Assembly (NCBI RefSeq): GCF_013408555.1
Contig: NZ_JACBZN010000001.1
Span: 310,001-374,000, forward strand
DNA: 64,000 nt
From: Aeromicrobium tamlense
GTDB taxonomy: Bacteria > Actinomycetota > Actinomycetes > Propionibacteriales > Nocardioidaceae
Reading direction: 5' to 3'
Position 1 is the first letter of the stretch; each line of letters begins with the position of its first letter. The notes under the pieces were generated by a model. That model saw only the letters and a list, made by a program, of their open reading frames with translations. It was not told the origin of the DNA and did not search any database. Positions 27,376 to 36,832 of this stretch are shown in pieces. A program made the translations under genes and the position numbers.

Positions 27376-28349
27376 GCGCGGGCCCTCCGGCGGCGGAGCC
27401 ACAGCACGACGGCCGCGACGAGGCCTGCCGGGACCAGCCACGGCGTGACCAGACCGGCGAACGCCACGATCCCGTCGACGGTGGCGACGAGGGCGTTCCA
27501 GCCACGCGTCAGGCCGCCGACGAAGCCCTCACCGGGCTCGACGGAGCGTGCGGTGTCCCGTGGCACCACCAGCACCTCGATCGTGGCGAGCGAGGTCTGG
27601 TCGCGCAGCACCCGCCGCTGGGCCTGCAGCGCCTCGAGATCGCTCTGGCGCTGGGTCAGCTGGGCCTCCGCGTCGAGCAGGTCGCGCGTCGACGAGGACT
27701 CGGCGATGATCGCGCGCAGCCGGCGGATCGACGTCTCGAGCGACGCGATCCGCGCGTCCACGTCGGCGATCGTGGCCGCCTCGTCGGTGCGCTCGAGGAA
27801 CACCGAGGCCGGCCCGCCGAGCTCGTCCAGCTCGCGCCGCAGCGCCTCGACGGCCCCGGCGGGGACACGCACGGTCAACGAGGCCGACCCCTGGGTCCCG
27901 CTCTCGATGCTCTCGCCGTCGATCCGCCCCTCCCGCTGGGCCACGAAGACGCGGATGGCGGTGACGGCCTCGCGCACGTCGTCGACCTCCACCGACATCG
28001 AGCCCGTGGTGACGACCGTGCTGCTCGTCGGCAGCTCGGCGTCGGGGGCGACCTCCTCGTCGGCCGCGGCCCCGCCCGCGTCGGACCGGGAGGTCGGACC
28101 CTCCGCCGCGCCGGAGTCGCTCGAGGTCATCGAGTCCGAGCCCCCGGAGGTCCCGGCGAGTCCGCCCAGTCCTACTCCGACGCCACCCACCACCACGACC
28201 GCCGCGGCCGCGGCGCCGGCGAACGCGGCGCGCACCCGCCGCCGGCGCCGGCGCGCGTCCTCCGCGTCCTCGGCGACGACGTCCATGACGTGCGCACGCA
28301 TCCGCTCGATCCGCTCCGGCTCCAGCACCGGCAGCTCCGTCCCGCTCAT
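27372..28349 (-). CDS. DUF4349 membrane protein, putative sigma-factor partner
   Basis: 325 residues. N-terminal cytoplasmic segment (ERIERMRAHVMDVVAEDAEDARRRRRR), a membrane helix at about 43-68, a Ser/Ala-rich linker, an extracytoplasmic domain (STVVTTGSMSVEVDDVREAVTAI, then TVRVPAGAVEALRRELDELG), a coiled coil at about 190-250, and a C-terminal helix TPWLVPAGLVAAVVLWL with RRRRARA. This is the DUF4349 layout. It overlaps the upstream sigma-factor gene by 4 bp (ATGA), so it may act as its anti-sigma factor, but no zinc-binding HxxxCxxC motif is present. Confidence 0.82.
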   Translation of the reverse strand: MSGTELPVLEPERIERMRAHVMDVVAEDAEDARRRRRRVRAAFAGAAAAAVVVVGGVGVGLGGLAGTSGGSDSMTSSDSGAAEGPTSRSDAGGAAADEEVAPDAELPTSSTVVTTGSMSVEVDDVREAVTAIRVFVAQREGRIDGESIESGTQGSASLTVRVPAGAVEALRRELDELGGPASVFLERTDEAATIADVDARIASLETSIRRLRAIIAESSSTRDLLDAEAQLTQRQSDLEALQAQRRVLRDQTSLATIEVLVVPRDTARSVEPGEGFVGGLTRGWNALVATVDGIVAFAGLVTPWLVPAGLVAAVVLWLRRRRARA

Positions 28350-28945
28350 CGGGCACGCTCCTCTCGCAGGTCGCCGCGCAGGCGGGCCCGCAGTCGCGAC
28401 ACGCGGTTGCGGACGGCCCCGTGGGTCACGCCCAGCTCCGCGGCCGCCTGCTCATAGGTCAGGTCGCCGTCGACGCACAGCTCGAACAGCCGTCGGTCGA
28501 CGGGGGAGAGGCGGGCGACGGCAGCGTCGATGGCCGCCGCGACCGCCGCCTCCTCCACGTGGCCGGAAGGGTCCGCGCCGGGGTCCACCGGCTCGTGCTC
28601 CAGGTCGACCGCGTGCAGGCGAGCGCGCTTCCGTCCGGCGTTCAGTGCGGTGTAGCGCGCCGTGACCATGAGCCACGGCAGGATCGAGCGGTCGACGATC
28701 GTGATGTCGCCGATGCGACGCCACGCCGTGACGAAGGTGTCCTGGCAGACGTCCTCGGCCTCGCTCGCGTCACCGACGACCCGGTGCGCCTGCCAGTAGA
28801 CGGCGCTGACGTGCCGGTCGAACAGCGTGCCGAACGCGAACGTGTCCCCTGCCTGCGCACGCGCCAGCAGCGCCGTGTCGCTCAGTGGCGGGTCGTACCC
28901 CGCGCCGTGGGCCGGTCCGGCCATCGTCTCGATCCTTGCCTCCAC
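28346..28945 (-). CDS. RNA polymerase sigma factor, ECF-type
   Basis: 199 residues. Region 2 is visible at about 25-95 (DTFAFGTLFDRHVSAVYWQAHRVVGD, then EAEDVCQDTFVTAWRRI) and region 4 at about 140-190 (LSPVDRRLFELCVDGDLTYEQAAAELGVTHGAVRNRVSRLRARLR). There is no region 1.1 or 3. GTG 28945 follows AGAGG; ATG 28924 is an alternative start. It is co-translated with a DUF4349 membrane protein, suggesting response to an envelope signal. No autoregulated promoter motif can be identified. Confidence 0.9.
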   Translation of the reverse strand: MEARIETMAGPAHGAGYDPPLSDTALLARAQAGDTFAFGTLFDRHVSAVYWQAHRVVGDASEAEDVCQDTFVTAWRRIGDITIVDRSILPWLMVTARYTALNAGRKRARLHAVDLEHEPVDPGADPSGHVEEAAVAAAIDAAVARLSPVDRRLFELCVDGDLTYEQAAAELGVTHGAVRNRVSRLRARLRGDLREERAR

Positions 28946-28976
28946 GACCTCTCATGTCGCGGTGCAGCGCATCGTC

Positions 28977-30491
28977 TCAGATCCAGCGGTCCCACCACAT
29001 GCGCTCGCGCCACTGGTCGTACGTGATGATCCGGTTGGCCAGGATCGGGAAGAAGTACCAGAACGTGACGGCGACGACGCCGAGGTAGGCCGCGAGGCCC
29101 GGCCACCAGTAGCGGTCGGGGATGCGACGGCGGATCGCGTTGAACACCAGGCACAGCGCGATGATCATGAACGGCACGATCGCGATGGCGTAGAACGTGA
29201 AGATCGGGCGGCCCGAGGTGATCCACCACGGCGCCCACGTGGCCAGGACGCCCACGAGCGGCAGGCTCCAGCGCCACGTGGGGTTGCGGATCCACGCGAC
29301 GAGCGCGGTGACCAGGCCGAGGGTGCCGACCCACCAGATCGCCGGGTTGCCCAGCGTGAGCACCTGGCGCACGCACTTGGAGTCGGCCGAGGCGCCGCAC
29401 ACGTCGGCGGCGATGTCGAAGTTCGACGAGACGTTCGTGGGCCGCCACTGGATGAGCCAGCCGAATGCGTTGGACTCATAGGGGTGGGACTTCGAGGCGA
29501 GGTAGTCGCCCGTGTGGAAGTTCCAGGTCATGACGTGGAACGACCACAGGGAGCGGAACGCGTCGATCAGGCCCCCGAGGGGACCGCGCGTGGGATCGGA
29601 GACGCTGCCCCACACGGGCTCGTCGCCGTATCCGTTGCCGAAGCGGGCCTCGAACACGTCGTGGTGCAGCAGCCAGCCGGTCCAGGTGAGCAGGTAGACC
29701 ACGAGCGCGACGCCGACGAGCCAGCCGAACGCGGGCAGCCCCACCCGGAGCACGCGGACGAAGGCGTCCTGCACCGACTCGACGCGGCCACGGGCCCAGA
29801 CCTCCCAGATCACGACCGTGAGGCCGAACGCGGCCAGGACGTACAGGCCGCTCCACTTCGTGGCGACGGCCATGCCGAAGCAGGCGCCGGCGGCGAGCTG
29901 CCACGGCCGCCACGCGTAGTAGCGCCGGTCGAGCGCCAGCCGCTCGCCCAGCCAGTCGCGGTCGACGGCGAGGCACGCGACGGCGCACAGGATCCAGAAC
30001 GCCAGGAAGATGTCGAGCAGGGCGATGCGCGACATCGTGTAGTGCAGGCCGTCGAGGGTCAGCAGCAGCCCGGCCACGCAGCCGAGCGCGAGCGAGCCGG
30101 TGAGGCGCAGCACGAGCCGCGCGAGCACGAGCACCATGAGCGAGCCCACGACGACCGCCGCGAAGCGCCAGCCCAGCGGCGTGAGGCCGTAGATCTTCTC
30201 GCCGAACGCGATGAGCCACTTGCCGCCGTCGGGGTGGACGATCCACGTGGGGTCCTGCGTGAAGACGTCGGTCTCGCCGTTGATGATGCGGCCGTTCGCG
30301 TCCTCGACGGCGTCGCGCGCGTAGCCGCCGTGGATGAGGCCCCACGCGTCCTTGGCGTAGTACGTCTCGTCGAAGGTGAGCGAGTTCGGGCTGCCGACCT
30401 TCCAGATCCGCAGGGCGAACGCGAGGAGCGCGATGGCGATCGGGCCGATCCACTCCCACGCGCGCAGGCTGATCCGGTCGAGCAGGGTCAC
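28977..30491 (-). CDS. pmt: Polyprenyl-phosphate-mannose-protein mannosyltransferase
   Basis: About 504 residues with ten or so membrane helices. The first extracellular loop holds the catalytic acidic motif LTFDETYYAKDAWG, and the GT39 blocks HPDGGKWLI and LTPLGWRFAAVVVG follow. Pmt mannosylates secreted proteins on Ser/Thr during export through Sec. It is divergent from rsmI, the conserved actinobacterial arrangement. Two in-frame GTGs compete; I chose 30491 because TAGGGT (30503-30498) would then lie 6 nt upstream, as in other genes here. The Thr/Pro linkers of the giant secreted protein at 49.5 kb are plausible substrates. Confidence 0.9.
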   Translation of the reverse strand: MTLLDRISLRAWEWIGPIAIALLAFALRIWKVGSPNSLTFDETYYAKDAWGLIHGGYARDAVEDANGRIINGETDVFTQDPTWIVHPDGGKWLIAFGEKIYGLTPLGWRFAAVVVGSLMVLVLARLVLRLTGSLALGCVAGLLLTLDGLHYTMSRIALLDIFLAFWILCAVACLAVDRDWLGERLALDRRYYAWRPWQLAAGACFGMAVATKWSGLYVLAAFGLTVVIWEVWARGRVESVQDAFVRVLRVGLPAFGWLVGVALVVYLLTWTGWLLHHDVFEARFGNGYGDEPVWGSVSDPTRGPLGGLIDAFRSLWSFHVMTWNFHTGDYLASKSHPYESNAFGWLIQWRPTNVSSNFDIAADVCGASADSKCVRQVLTLGNPAIWWVGTLGLVTALVAWIRNPTWRWSLPLVGVLATWAPWWITSGRPIFTFYAIAIVPFMIIALCLVFNAIRRRIPDRYWWPGLAAYLGVVAVTFWYFFPILANRIITYDQWRERMWWDRWI

Positions 30492-30603
30492 CCGCACACC
30501 CTAGCCAGACGGGACGCCCGGCGGGAGAGTGTTCTGAACTCGCAGTTACCTTCCGGTCGCGGGGCCCGGACGACGGCCGACCGGCGCGTGCGCGGGTCCG
30601 TGG

Positions 30604-30609
30604 CAGGAT
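30604..30609 (+). promoter_or_regulatory. -10 element of leaderless rsmI promoter
   Basis: CAGGAT, 6 nt before GTG 30616; one mismatch to the TAGGNT pattern seen elsewhere. Confidence 0.35.
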
Positions 30610-30615
30610 CGAGGG

Positions 30616-31458
30616 GTGCTGATCCTCGCCGCGACGCCCATCGGGACGGTGGCCGACGCATCGGGCCGGCTGGCCGACGCCCTCGCGTCGGCCGACGTGG
30701 TCGCCGCCGAGGACACCCGCCGCTTCCGTCGCCTCGCGGCCGACCTCGGCGTCGAGGTCCCGGGCCGCGTCGTCTCCTACTTCGAGGGCAACGAGCAGCA
30801 GCGCACCACCGAGCTGCTCGACCACCTGCGCGACGGGGCGACCGTCGTGCTGGTCACCGACGCGGGCATGCCCAGCGTCTCGGACCCCGGCTACCGGATC
30901 GTGGCCGCGGCGGTCGCCGAGGACCTGCCCGTCACCGCGATTCCCGGGCCGTCGGCGGTGCTGACGGCGCTCGCGGTCTCGGGCCTGCCGGTCGACCGCT
31001 TCTGCTTCGAGGGCTTCCCGCCGCGCAAGCCCGGCGAGCGGTCCCGCGTGCTCGGCGCCCTCGCCGACGAGCAGCGCACGATGGTCTTCTTCGAGTCCCC
31101 GCACCGCACCGCCGCCACCCTCGAGTCGATGGCCGAGGCGTTCGGCGCCGACCGGCCCGCCGCGGTGTGCCGCGAGCTGACCAAGACCCACGAGGAGGTC
31201 GTGCGCGGTCCGCTGTCCGAGCTCGCCGCCTGGGCCGGCGACGGTGAGCGGGTCCGGGGCGAGATCACGATCGTGGTCAGCGGCAGCGAGCCGCCCGCCC
31301 CCGCCGACCTCGACGAGACCGACCTCGCCGCCCTGGTGGACGAGGCCCGCGCCGAGGGCCTGAGCACGAAGGACGCCGTCGCGGACGTCGCGCGGCGCAC
31401 GGGGATCTCCCGCAAGGTGGTCTATGCCGCCGCCCACGCCACGAAGGAGTCGACATGA
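30616..31458 (+). CDS. rsmI: 16S rRNA (cytidine(1402)-2'-O)-methyltransferase
   Basis: 280 residues of the tetrapyrrole-methylase fold. Diagnostic blocks: [15 protein letters not shown] at the N-terminus, [53 protein letters not shown] and [12 protein letters not shown]. It 2'-O-methylates C1402 of 16S rRNA in the decoding centre. GTG 30616 is supported by homology. The stop overlaps the fgd start (ATGA), coupling the two. Confidence 0.95.
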   Translation: MLILAATPIGTVADASGRLADALASADVVAAEDTRRFRRLAADLGVEVPGRVVSYFEGNEQQRTTELLDHLRDGATVVLVTDAGMPSVSDPGYRIVAAAVAEDLPVTAIPGPSAVLTALAVSGLPVDRFCFEGFPPRKPGERSRVLGALADEQRTMVFFESPHRTAATLESMAEAFGADRPAAVCRELTKTHEEVVRGPLSELAAWAGDGERVRGEITIVVSGSEPPAPADLDETDLAALVDEARAEGLSTKDAVADVARRTGISRKVVYAAAHATKEST

Positions 31459-32477
31459 GTCAGCCGTTGAAGCTCGGGTACAAGGCGTCGGCCGAGCAGT
31501 TCGGCCCGCGCGACCTCGTCGAGTACGCCGTCGCCGCCGAGGCGCACGGCATGGAGTCGGTCTGGACGAGCGACCACTTCCAGCCGTGGCGGCACACCGG
31601 CGGCCACGCGCCGTTCTCGCTGGCGTGGATGACCGCGGTGGGGGAGCGGACCAGCTCGGTCGTCATCGGCACCTCGGTGATGACGCCGACGTTCCGCTAC
31701 AACCCGGCCGTCATCGCGCAGGCCTTCGCCACGATGGGCTGCCTCTACCCGGGGCGGATCGTGCTGGGCGTCGGCACGGGCGAGGCGCTCAACGAGATCG
31801 CCACGGGCTTCCGCGGCGCCGGCGAGCAGGACTGGCCCGAGTTCAAGGAGCGCTTCGCGCGGCTGCGCGAGTCGGTGCGGCTCATGCGCGAGCTCTGGTC
31901 GGACGAGCGCGTCTCGTTCGAGGGCGAGTACTACTCCACGCACGACGCCTCGATCTACGACCGCCCCGACGAGCCGATCCCGGTCTACGTCGCGGCGGGT
32001 GGCCCGGTCGTGGCGCGGTACGCCGGCCGCATGGGCGACGGCTCGATCTGCACGTCGGGCAAGGGCCCCGAGCTCTACACCGAGAAGCTGCTGCCGGCGT
32101 TCCGTGAGGGCGCCGAGAAGGCCGGTCGCGACCCCGAGGCCGCCGACCGCATGATCGAGATCAAGCTGTCCTACGACACCGACCTCGACACGGCGCTGGA
32201 GAACACGCGCTTCTGGTCGCCGCTGTCGCTGACGCCCGAGCAGAAGCACTCCATCACCGACCCGGTCGAGATGGAGGCCGCCGCCGACGCGCTGCCGATC
32301 GAGCAGATCGCGAAGCGCTGGATCGTCGGCTCCGACCCGGACGAGGTCGCGGAGATGATCGGCCAGTACGTGGACTGGGGCTTCAACCACCTCGTCTTCC
32401 ACGCGCCGGGCCACGACCAGACGCGCTTCCTCGAGCTGTTCGAGCGCGACCTCGCCCCACGCCTGCGCGACCGCTGA
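31455..32477 (+). CDS. fgd: F420-dependent glucose-6-phosphate dehydrogenase
   Basis: 340 residues. It starts [25 protein letters not shown] and carries the residues known to be catalytic in mycobacterial Fgd1: H41 and W45 in SDHFQPW and E110 in [12 protein letters not shown]. It oxidises glucose-6-phosphate and generates reduced F420 for other enzymes, such as the LLM oxidoreductase encoded at 26-27 kb. The presence of Fgd implies that the organism makes coenzyme F420. ATG 31455 follows AAGGAG and overlaps the rsmI stop. Confidence 0.93.
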   Translation: MSQPLKLGYKASAEQFGPRDLVEYAVAAEAHGMESVWTSDHFQPWRHTGGHAPFSLAWMTAVGERTSSVVIGTSVMTPTFRYNPAVIAQAFATMGCLYPGRIVLGVGTGEALNEIATGFRGAGEQDWPEFKERFARLRESVRLMRELWSDERVSFEGEYYSTHDASIYDRPDEPIPVYVAAGGPVVARYAGRMGDGSICTSGKGPELYTEKLLPAFREGAEKAGRDPEAADRMIEIKLSYDTDLDTALENTRFWSPLSLTPEQKHSITDPVEMEAAADALPIEQIAKRWIVGSDPDEVAEMIGQYVDWGFNHLVFHAPGHDQTRFLELFERDLAPRLRDR

Positions 32478-32480
32478 GGC

Positions 32481-34460
32481 TCAGAGCGCGATCTCGGGCT
32501 TGATCTGCGAGACGCGCCAGATCCGGCGTCGGTAGGCCGCGGCCGCGGAGACCGCGACGCCTCCCACGACGTAGGCCGTCAGCACCGCGATGTCGCGTGG
32601 CAGCGAGTCCAGGCTCGCGCCGTACATCAGGTGCCGGATGCCGTCGATCGCGTAGGTCATCGGCAGCACGTGGTGGATCGACTGCAGCGTGGGCGGCAGC
32701 GTCTGCCACGGGAACGTGCCACCCGCGCTGGCCAGCTGGAGCACCAGCAGGACCAGTCCGAGCAGCTGTCCCACGGGCCCGAGCCAGGCGTTGAGCGCGT
32801 GGACGATCGCCACGAAGGCGGCCGCCACGAGCAGCAGGAACAGCGCCACCTGGGTCGAGCGGAGCACGTCGATGCCGACGACCGACATCACCACGGTGAG
32901 CATGATGAGCACCTGGGCCGCGGCCAGCACGGCCGGCGTGAGCCAGCCGCCGAGCGCCGTGCGCCACGGGGACTGACGGGCCGCGATCGCGCGGTTCGAC
33001 AGCGGTCGCACCAGGAGGAACATGACGTAGCCGCCCACCCAGGCGCCGATCGCCAGGAAGAACGGGGCCAGGCCGGCACCGTAGCTGTCGGCCGAGGCCT
33101 GGGCGACGTCCTCGGTGCGGATCGGCGAGGCGATCGTCCGGGCCGTCTCGTCGCGGCGCTCCTCGGAGAGGTCCGGGATCGACCGCACGCCGTCGGCGAG
33201 TCCGTCGGCCAGCTCGCGCGAGCCGTCGCGGGCGCTCTCGAGTCCGGACGCGAGGGTGCCGGCCCCGTCGGCCAGCTGCTCGGCGCCCGCCTGGGCGTCG
33301 CGCTGGCCGGAGAGCAGCTCGGCGCTGCCGCCCTGCGCGGTCCGGAGGCCGTCGCGGAGCGTGCCGGCGCCCGTGGAGAGGCGGTTCGCGCCGGTGCGGA
33401 GCTCGCCCGCGCCTGAGGCCACCTGATCGGCACCGTCGGCCAGCTGGTCGATCTGACCGGTGGTCGTCTCCACCCGCTCGCCCAGCTCGTCGAGCGGCTG
33501 GCGCAGGTCGTCGAGGGTGGCGAGCGCCGCCGCCTGCTCCTCGGGCGTGAGACCGGAGTCGGCGAGGCGCTCGGCGATGTCCTCGCGGGCGCGGTCGAGG
33601 TCGTCGCTGGCCTGCGTGGCGGCGTCGGCGACGCGGTCGGCCACGGTGGCCAGCTGCTCGGTGCCGTCGGCCACCCGGCGCGCGCCGGACGCCAGCTCGG
33701 ACGCGCCGTCGGCGAGATCGCCCGAGCCGTCCGCGAGCCGGTCGGCGCCGGTCACCGCATCCTCGAGTCCGCTGTTCAGCCGCTGCTGGCCGTCGACGAG
33801 ACGCGCCTCGCCGTCGGCCAGGTCGCCCGCGCCGTCGGTCAGTCGGAGCGCTCCGTCGTGCGCGCTGACGAGCCCGTCGGCCAAGGTCTCGGCGCCCTCA
33901 CCGGCCTTCTTCAGCTGGTCGTGCAGGGTCGAGAAGCCGAGCAGGAAGGACGAGGCCGCGCGTTCGCTGACGTTCTCGGCGATCGACGAGCTGACCTTCG
34001 TCAGGACCTGCTCGGCGATCGTCGAGGAGAGGTAGTTGTTGGCCTCGTTGGTCGTGAGGATCAGCGTGCCCTGCGCGGGATCGAAGTCCGCGGTCGAGGC
34101 GAGCGCGGTGGAGAAGCCGCGCGGGATGGTGAGTGCGAACAGGTAGGTGCCGTCCTCGACGCCCGCGGCGGCCGCGTCGGCGTCGACCTCCTGCCAGTCG
34201 AACGAGCCGTCCTCGACGAGGTCGTGGGCGACGTCGCGGCCGGCGTGCACCGTGCCGCTCTGGTCGCTCTCGGCGGGCACGTCCTCGACGACGAGCGCGG
34301 CCTGCACGGTCGCGAGCTTGCCGTAGGGATCGTGGTTGGCCCACAGGTAGAGCGAGGCGTACATGGTCGGGATCAGCACGATCGCGAGCACGGCCAGCCG
34401 CGGCATGCGTCCGGCGGTGAGGCGGCGGAGCTCGCTCAGCGCGAGTCGGAGCGCGGTCAC
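32481..34460 (-). CDS. YhgE/Pip family membrane protein
   Basis: 659 residues. One N-terminal membrane helix (GRMPRLAVLAIVLIPTMYASLYLW), an extracytoplasmic domain (ATVQAALVVEDVPAES to GTLILTTNEANNYLSS), a long coil made of LADGA-type heptads at about residues 230-480, and five C-terminal membrane helices resembling ABC-2 permeases (ALGGWLTPAVLAAAQVLIMLTVV onward). This is the YhgE/Pip layout, related to phage-infection protein and type VII-associated EsaA. GTG 34460 overlaps the stop of the upstream ATPase-like gene (GTGA), so the two products probably act together. Confidence 0.87.
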   Translation of the reverse strand: MTALRLALSELRRLTAGRMPRLAVLAIVLIPTMYASLYLWANHDPYGKLATVQAALVVEDVPAESDQSGTVHAGRDVAHDLVEDGSFDWQEVDADAAAAGVEDGTYLFALTIPRGFSTALASTADFDPAQGTLILTTNEANNYLSSTIAEQVLTKVSSSIAENVSERAASSFLLGFSTLHDQLKKAGEGAETLADGLVSAHDGALRLTDGAGDLADGEARLVDGQQRLNSGLEDAVTGADRLADGSGDLADGASELASGARRVADGTEQLATVADRVADAATQASDDLDRAREDIAERLADSGLTPEEQAAALATLDDLRQPLDELGERVETTTGQIDQLADGADQVASGAGELRTGANRLSTGAGTLRDGLRTAQGGSAELLSGQRDAQAGAEQLADGAGTLASGLESARDGSRELADGLADGVRSIPDLSEERRDETARTIASPIRTEDVAQASADSYGAGLAPFFLAIGAWVGGYVMFLLVRPLSNRAIAARQSPWRTALGGWLTPAVLAAAQVLIMLTVVMSVVGIDVLRSTQVALFLLLVAAAFVAIVHALNAWLGPVGQLLGLVLLVLQLASAGGTFPWQTLPPTLQSIHHVLPMTYAIDGIRHLMYGASLDSLPRDIAVLTAYVVGGVAVSAAAAYRRRIWRVSQIKPEIAL

Positions 34461-35074
34461 CGGACGGCTCCCAGCGTGGTGTGCGAGGCCCGGACGTTGC
34501 GCAGCGAGTTCGTGGTCAGCTGGAGGCAGACCGCGAGGCCGCGGTCGGCCAGCTCGTGGGCCACGCCGAGTGCCGCGTGCGGGTCGGCCCCGTAGCGGTC
34601 GGGGCAGCACAGGACCAGCGCCTCCACGCCCGGCCGTCGGGCCGCGACGTCGGCCAGGAGCGCGAGCCGCACGTCGGCCGGCACGTCCTCGACGCGGGTG
34701 CGACGCCACTGCGCCGCCCCGCGCTCGTCGAGCCAGTCCTTGACGTCGCCCCGGCCCGCCGGACGTCGCGCCATCGCCAGCTCCTCGCCCATCGTGGTCG
34801 CCAGCGAGACGACGTCGTCGGGCTCGGAGACGTCGGGGACGTCGACCAGCGCGACCACGTCGCGCAGCCGCTGCCCGTCGGCCTCGCCGTCGATCAGGAC
34901 CCGCCCCGACGAGGGGACGAGGCGTCCGCCCAGCAGCAGGCTGAACGCCGTGTGGCCGGTGCCGGGTGGTCCGTCGACGATGGTGACCGCGCCGGTCTCG
35001 ATGGTGGCCGACGTCGGCTCCAGCACCGCGGAGTGCGGGCCGTCGACCGACGTGGCGATGGCTTCGATTCTCAT
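34457..35074 (-). CDS. Degenerate ABC-type ATPase-like protein paired with YhgE/Pip
   Basis: 205 residues from ATG 35074 (GGGAG upstream; an ATG at 35128 is the alternative). The first half looks like an ABC nucleotide-binding domain: SATIETGAVTIVDGPPGTGHTAFSLLLGGRLVP, where the Walker A lysine is replaced by histidine (GPPGTGHT). There is no LSGGQ signature, and the Walker B region reads VLCCPDRYG without the catalytic glutamate. It may bind but not hydrolyse nucleotide. Its tight overlap with a permease-like YhgE/Pip gene points to a two-component membrane system. Confidence 0.65.
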   Translation of the reverse strand: MRIEAIATSVDGPHSAVLEPTSATIETGAVTIVDGPPGTGHTAFSLLLGGRLVPSSGRVLIDGEADGQRLRDVVALVDVPDVSEPDDVVSLATTMGEELAMARRPAGRGDVKDWLDERGAAQWRRTRVEDVPADVRLALLADVAARRPGVEALVLCCPDRYGADPHAALGVAHELADRGLAVCLQLTTNSLRNVRASHTTLGAVR

Positions 35075-35234
35075 GCTTCTCGCTCCCGGGCCGTGAAGGT
35101 GGCCCAACTCTCCAGTCTCCAGCGTCACGCCTGGTTCTCCCAGAGTCGAGGCGGGTGATTCCCGTTACCCCGCCGTGCGGGATCGCTCCGGCACGTCAGC
35201 GGCCGGGCGGTCCGGGTCGTGTCGGCGCGCTCAC

Positions 35235-35240
35235 TAGACT
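35235..35240 (+). promoter_or_regulatory. -10 element of leaderless metG promoter
   Basis: TAGACT, 7 nt before GTG 35248. The 173-bp gap back to the ATPase-like gene shows no T-box-like leader. Confidence 0.55.
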
Positions 35241-35247
35241 CGGACTC

Positions 35248-36828
35248 GTGCCCGAGCCGACCTTCTACGCCACGACGCCGATCTACTACGTCAACGACGC
35301 GCCCCACATCGGGCACGGCTACACGACCACGATCGGCGACGTCATCACGCGCTGGCACCGCCAGCGGGGCGAGCGCGTCCAGTACCTCACCGGCGTCGAC
35401 GAGCACGGCCAGAAGGTGCTGCGCAAGGCCGACGCCAACGGCGTCTCACCGCAGGAGTGGGTCGACCGCCTCGTCGAGAACGAGTGGCTGCCGATGCTGC
35501 GCACGATCGACGCGGCCAACGACGACTTCATCCGCACCACCGAGGCGCGCCACGAGAAGGGCGCCCAGGCGTTCTGGCAGGACCTGCACGACCGCGGCGA
35601 GGTCTACAAGGGCGAGTTCTCCGGCTGGTACAGCGTCGGCTCCGAGGAGTTCGTCGCCGACGAGTACGTCGCCGACGGAGAGGGCGAGGACGAGGGCTTC
35701 AAGGTCTCCACGCTCGACGGCAGCCGGCTCGAGCACGTCACCGAGGAGAACTACTTCTTCCCGCTGAGCCAGTACGCCGAGCGGCTGCTCGCGCTCTACG
35801 AGGAGCGCCCCGACTTCGTGCAGCCCGAGTCGGCGCGCAACGAGGTGCTCGCGTTCGTGCGCGGCGGCCTCAAGGACCTGTCGATCTCGCGCTCCACGTT
35901 CGACTGGGGCATCCCGCTGCCGTGGGACGACTCGCACGTCATGTACGTGTGGATCGAGGCGCTGCTGAACTACGTCACGGCGGCCGGCTACGGCGTCGAC
36001 GACGAGCGGTTCGAGGACCTGTGGCCCGCGAACGTGCACTTCGTCGGCAAGGACATCGTCCGCTTCCACGCCGTCATCTGGCCCGCGCTGCTGATGGCCG
36101 CCGGGCTGCCCGTCCCGCACCGCGTGTTCGCGCACGGCTGGCTGCTCGTCGGCGGCCAGAAGATGAGCAAGAGCAAGGCCAACGGCATCCACCCCACCGA
36201 GATCGTCGGCACGTTCGGCTCGGACGCCTACCGCTACTACTTCACCCGCGCGCTCACGTTCGGCAGCGACGGCTCGATCTCGTGGGAGGACATCGGCGCG
36301 CGCTACCACGCCGAGCTCGCCAACGGCTTCGGCAACCTGGCCTCGCGCGTGGCCGCCATGATCGGCAAGTACTTCGACGGTGCACTGCCCGCGGCCGGTC
36401 CGCTGGGCGACGCCGAGCAGCGGATCGTCGACACCGTCGCCACCGCGGTCGCCGAGGCCGACGAGGCAATGGAGCGCATCGCGCCGCAGGACGCCCTCGC
36501 CGCGATCTGGCGCATCGTCGACGCGCTGAACCTCTACATCACCGAGACCCAGCCGTGGGCCGTCGCGAAGGACGAGTCGCAGCGCGAGCGTCTCGGCACG
36601 ATCCTCCACACGGCCGCCGAGGGCCTGCGCGTCCTGGCGGTGACGCTGCACCCCGTCATGCCGAAGGCCACCACGTCGCTGTGGGAGTCCCTCGGCGCCG
36701 AGCCCGCGCTGGGCGCGCTGGCCGACCAGCGGATCGACGAGGTCGCCCGGTGGGGCCAGCTGCCCGAGGGCGCGACGATCACCAAGGTGCCGTCGCTGTT
36801 CCCGCGCATCGACCTCGCCGAGGCCTGA
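35248..36828 (+). CDS. metG: Methionyl-tRNA synthetase
   Basis: 526 residues. HIGH motif at 20-23 (PHIGHGYTTTIGD), SGWYSVGSEEFVADEY in place of the zinc knuckle of longer forms, and GGQKMSKSKANG as the KMSKS loop. Anticodon-binding helices follow (NGFGNLASRVAAMIGKYF to LGTILHTAAEGLRVLA). There is no C-terminal tRNA-binding extension. GTG 35248 is supported by homology and the -10 box. It leads a conserved actinobacterial series: metG, tatD, rpfB, ksgA, ispE and ABC-F. Confidence 0.96.
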   Translation: MPEPTFYATTPIYYVNDAPHIGHGYTTTIGDVITRWHRQRGERVQYLTGVDEHGQKVLRKADANGVSPQEWVDRLVENEWLPMLRTIDAANDDFIRTTEARHEKGAQAFWQDLHDRGEVYKGEFSGWYSVGSEEFVADEYVADGEGEDEGFKVSTLDGSRLEHVTEENYFFPLSQYAERLLALYEERPDFVQPESARNEVLAFVRGGLKDLSISRSTFDWGIPLPWDDSHVMYVWIEALLNYVTAAGYGVDDERFEDLWPANVHFVGKDIVRFHAVIWPALLMAAGLPVPHRVFAHGWLLVGGQKMSKSKANGIHPTEIVGTFGSDAYRYYFTRALTFGSDGSISWEDIGARYHAELANGFGNLASRVAAMIGKYFDGALPAAGPLGDAEQRIVDTVATAVAEADEAMERIAPQDALAAIWRIVDALNLYITETQPWAVAKDESQRERLGTILHTAAEGLRVLAVTLHPVMPKATTSLWESLGAEPALGALADQRIDEVARWGQLPEGATITKVPSLFPRIDLAEA

Positions 36829-36832
36829 GCCG

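Noticed and set aside
35075-35247. T-box leader before metG
   Set aside because: The -10 box lies 7 nt from the start codon, leaving no leader; no specifier loop or antiterminator-like sequence is visible.
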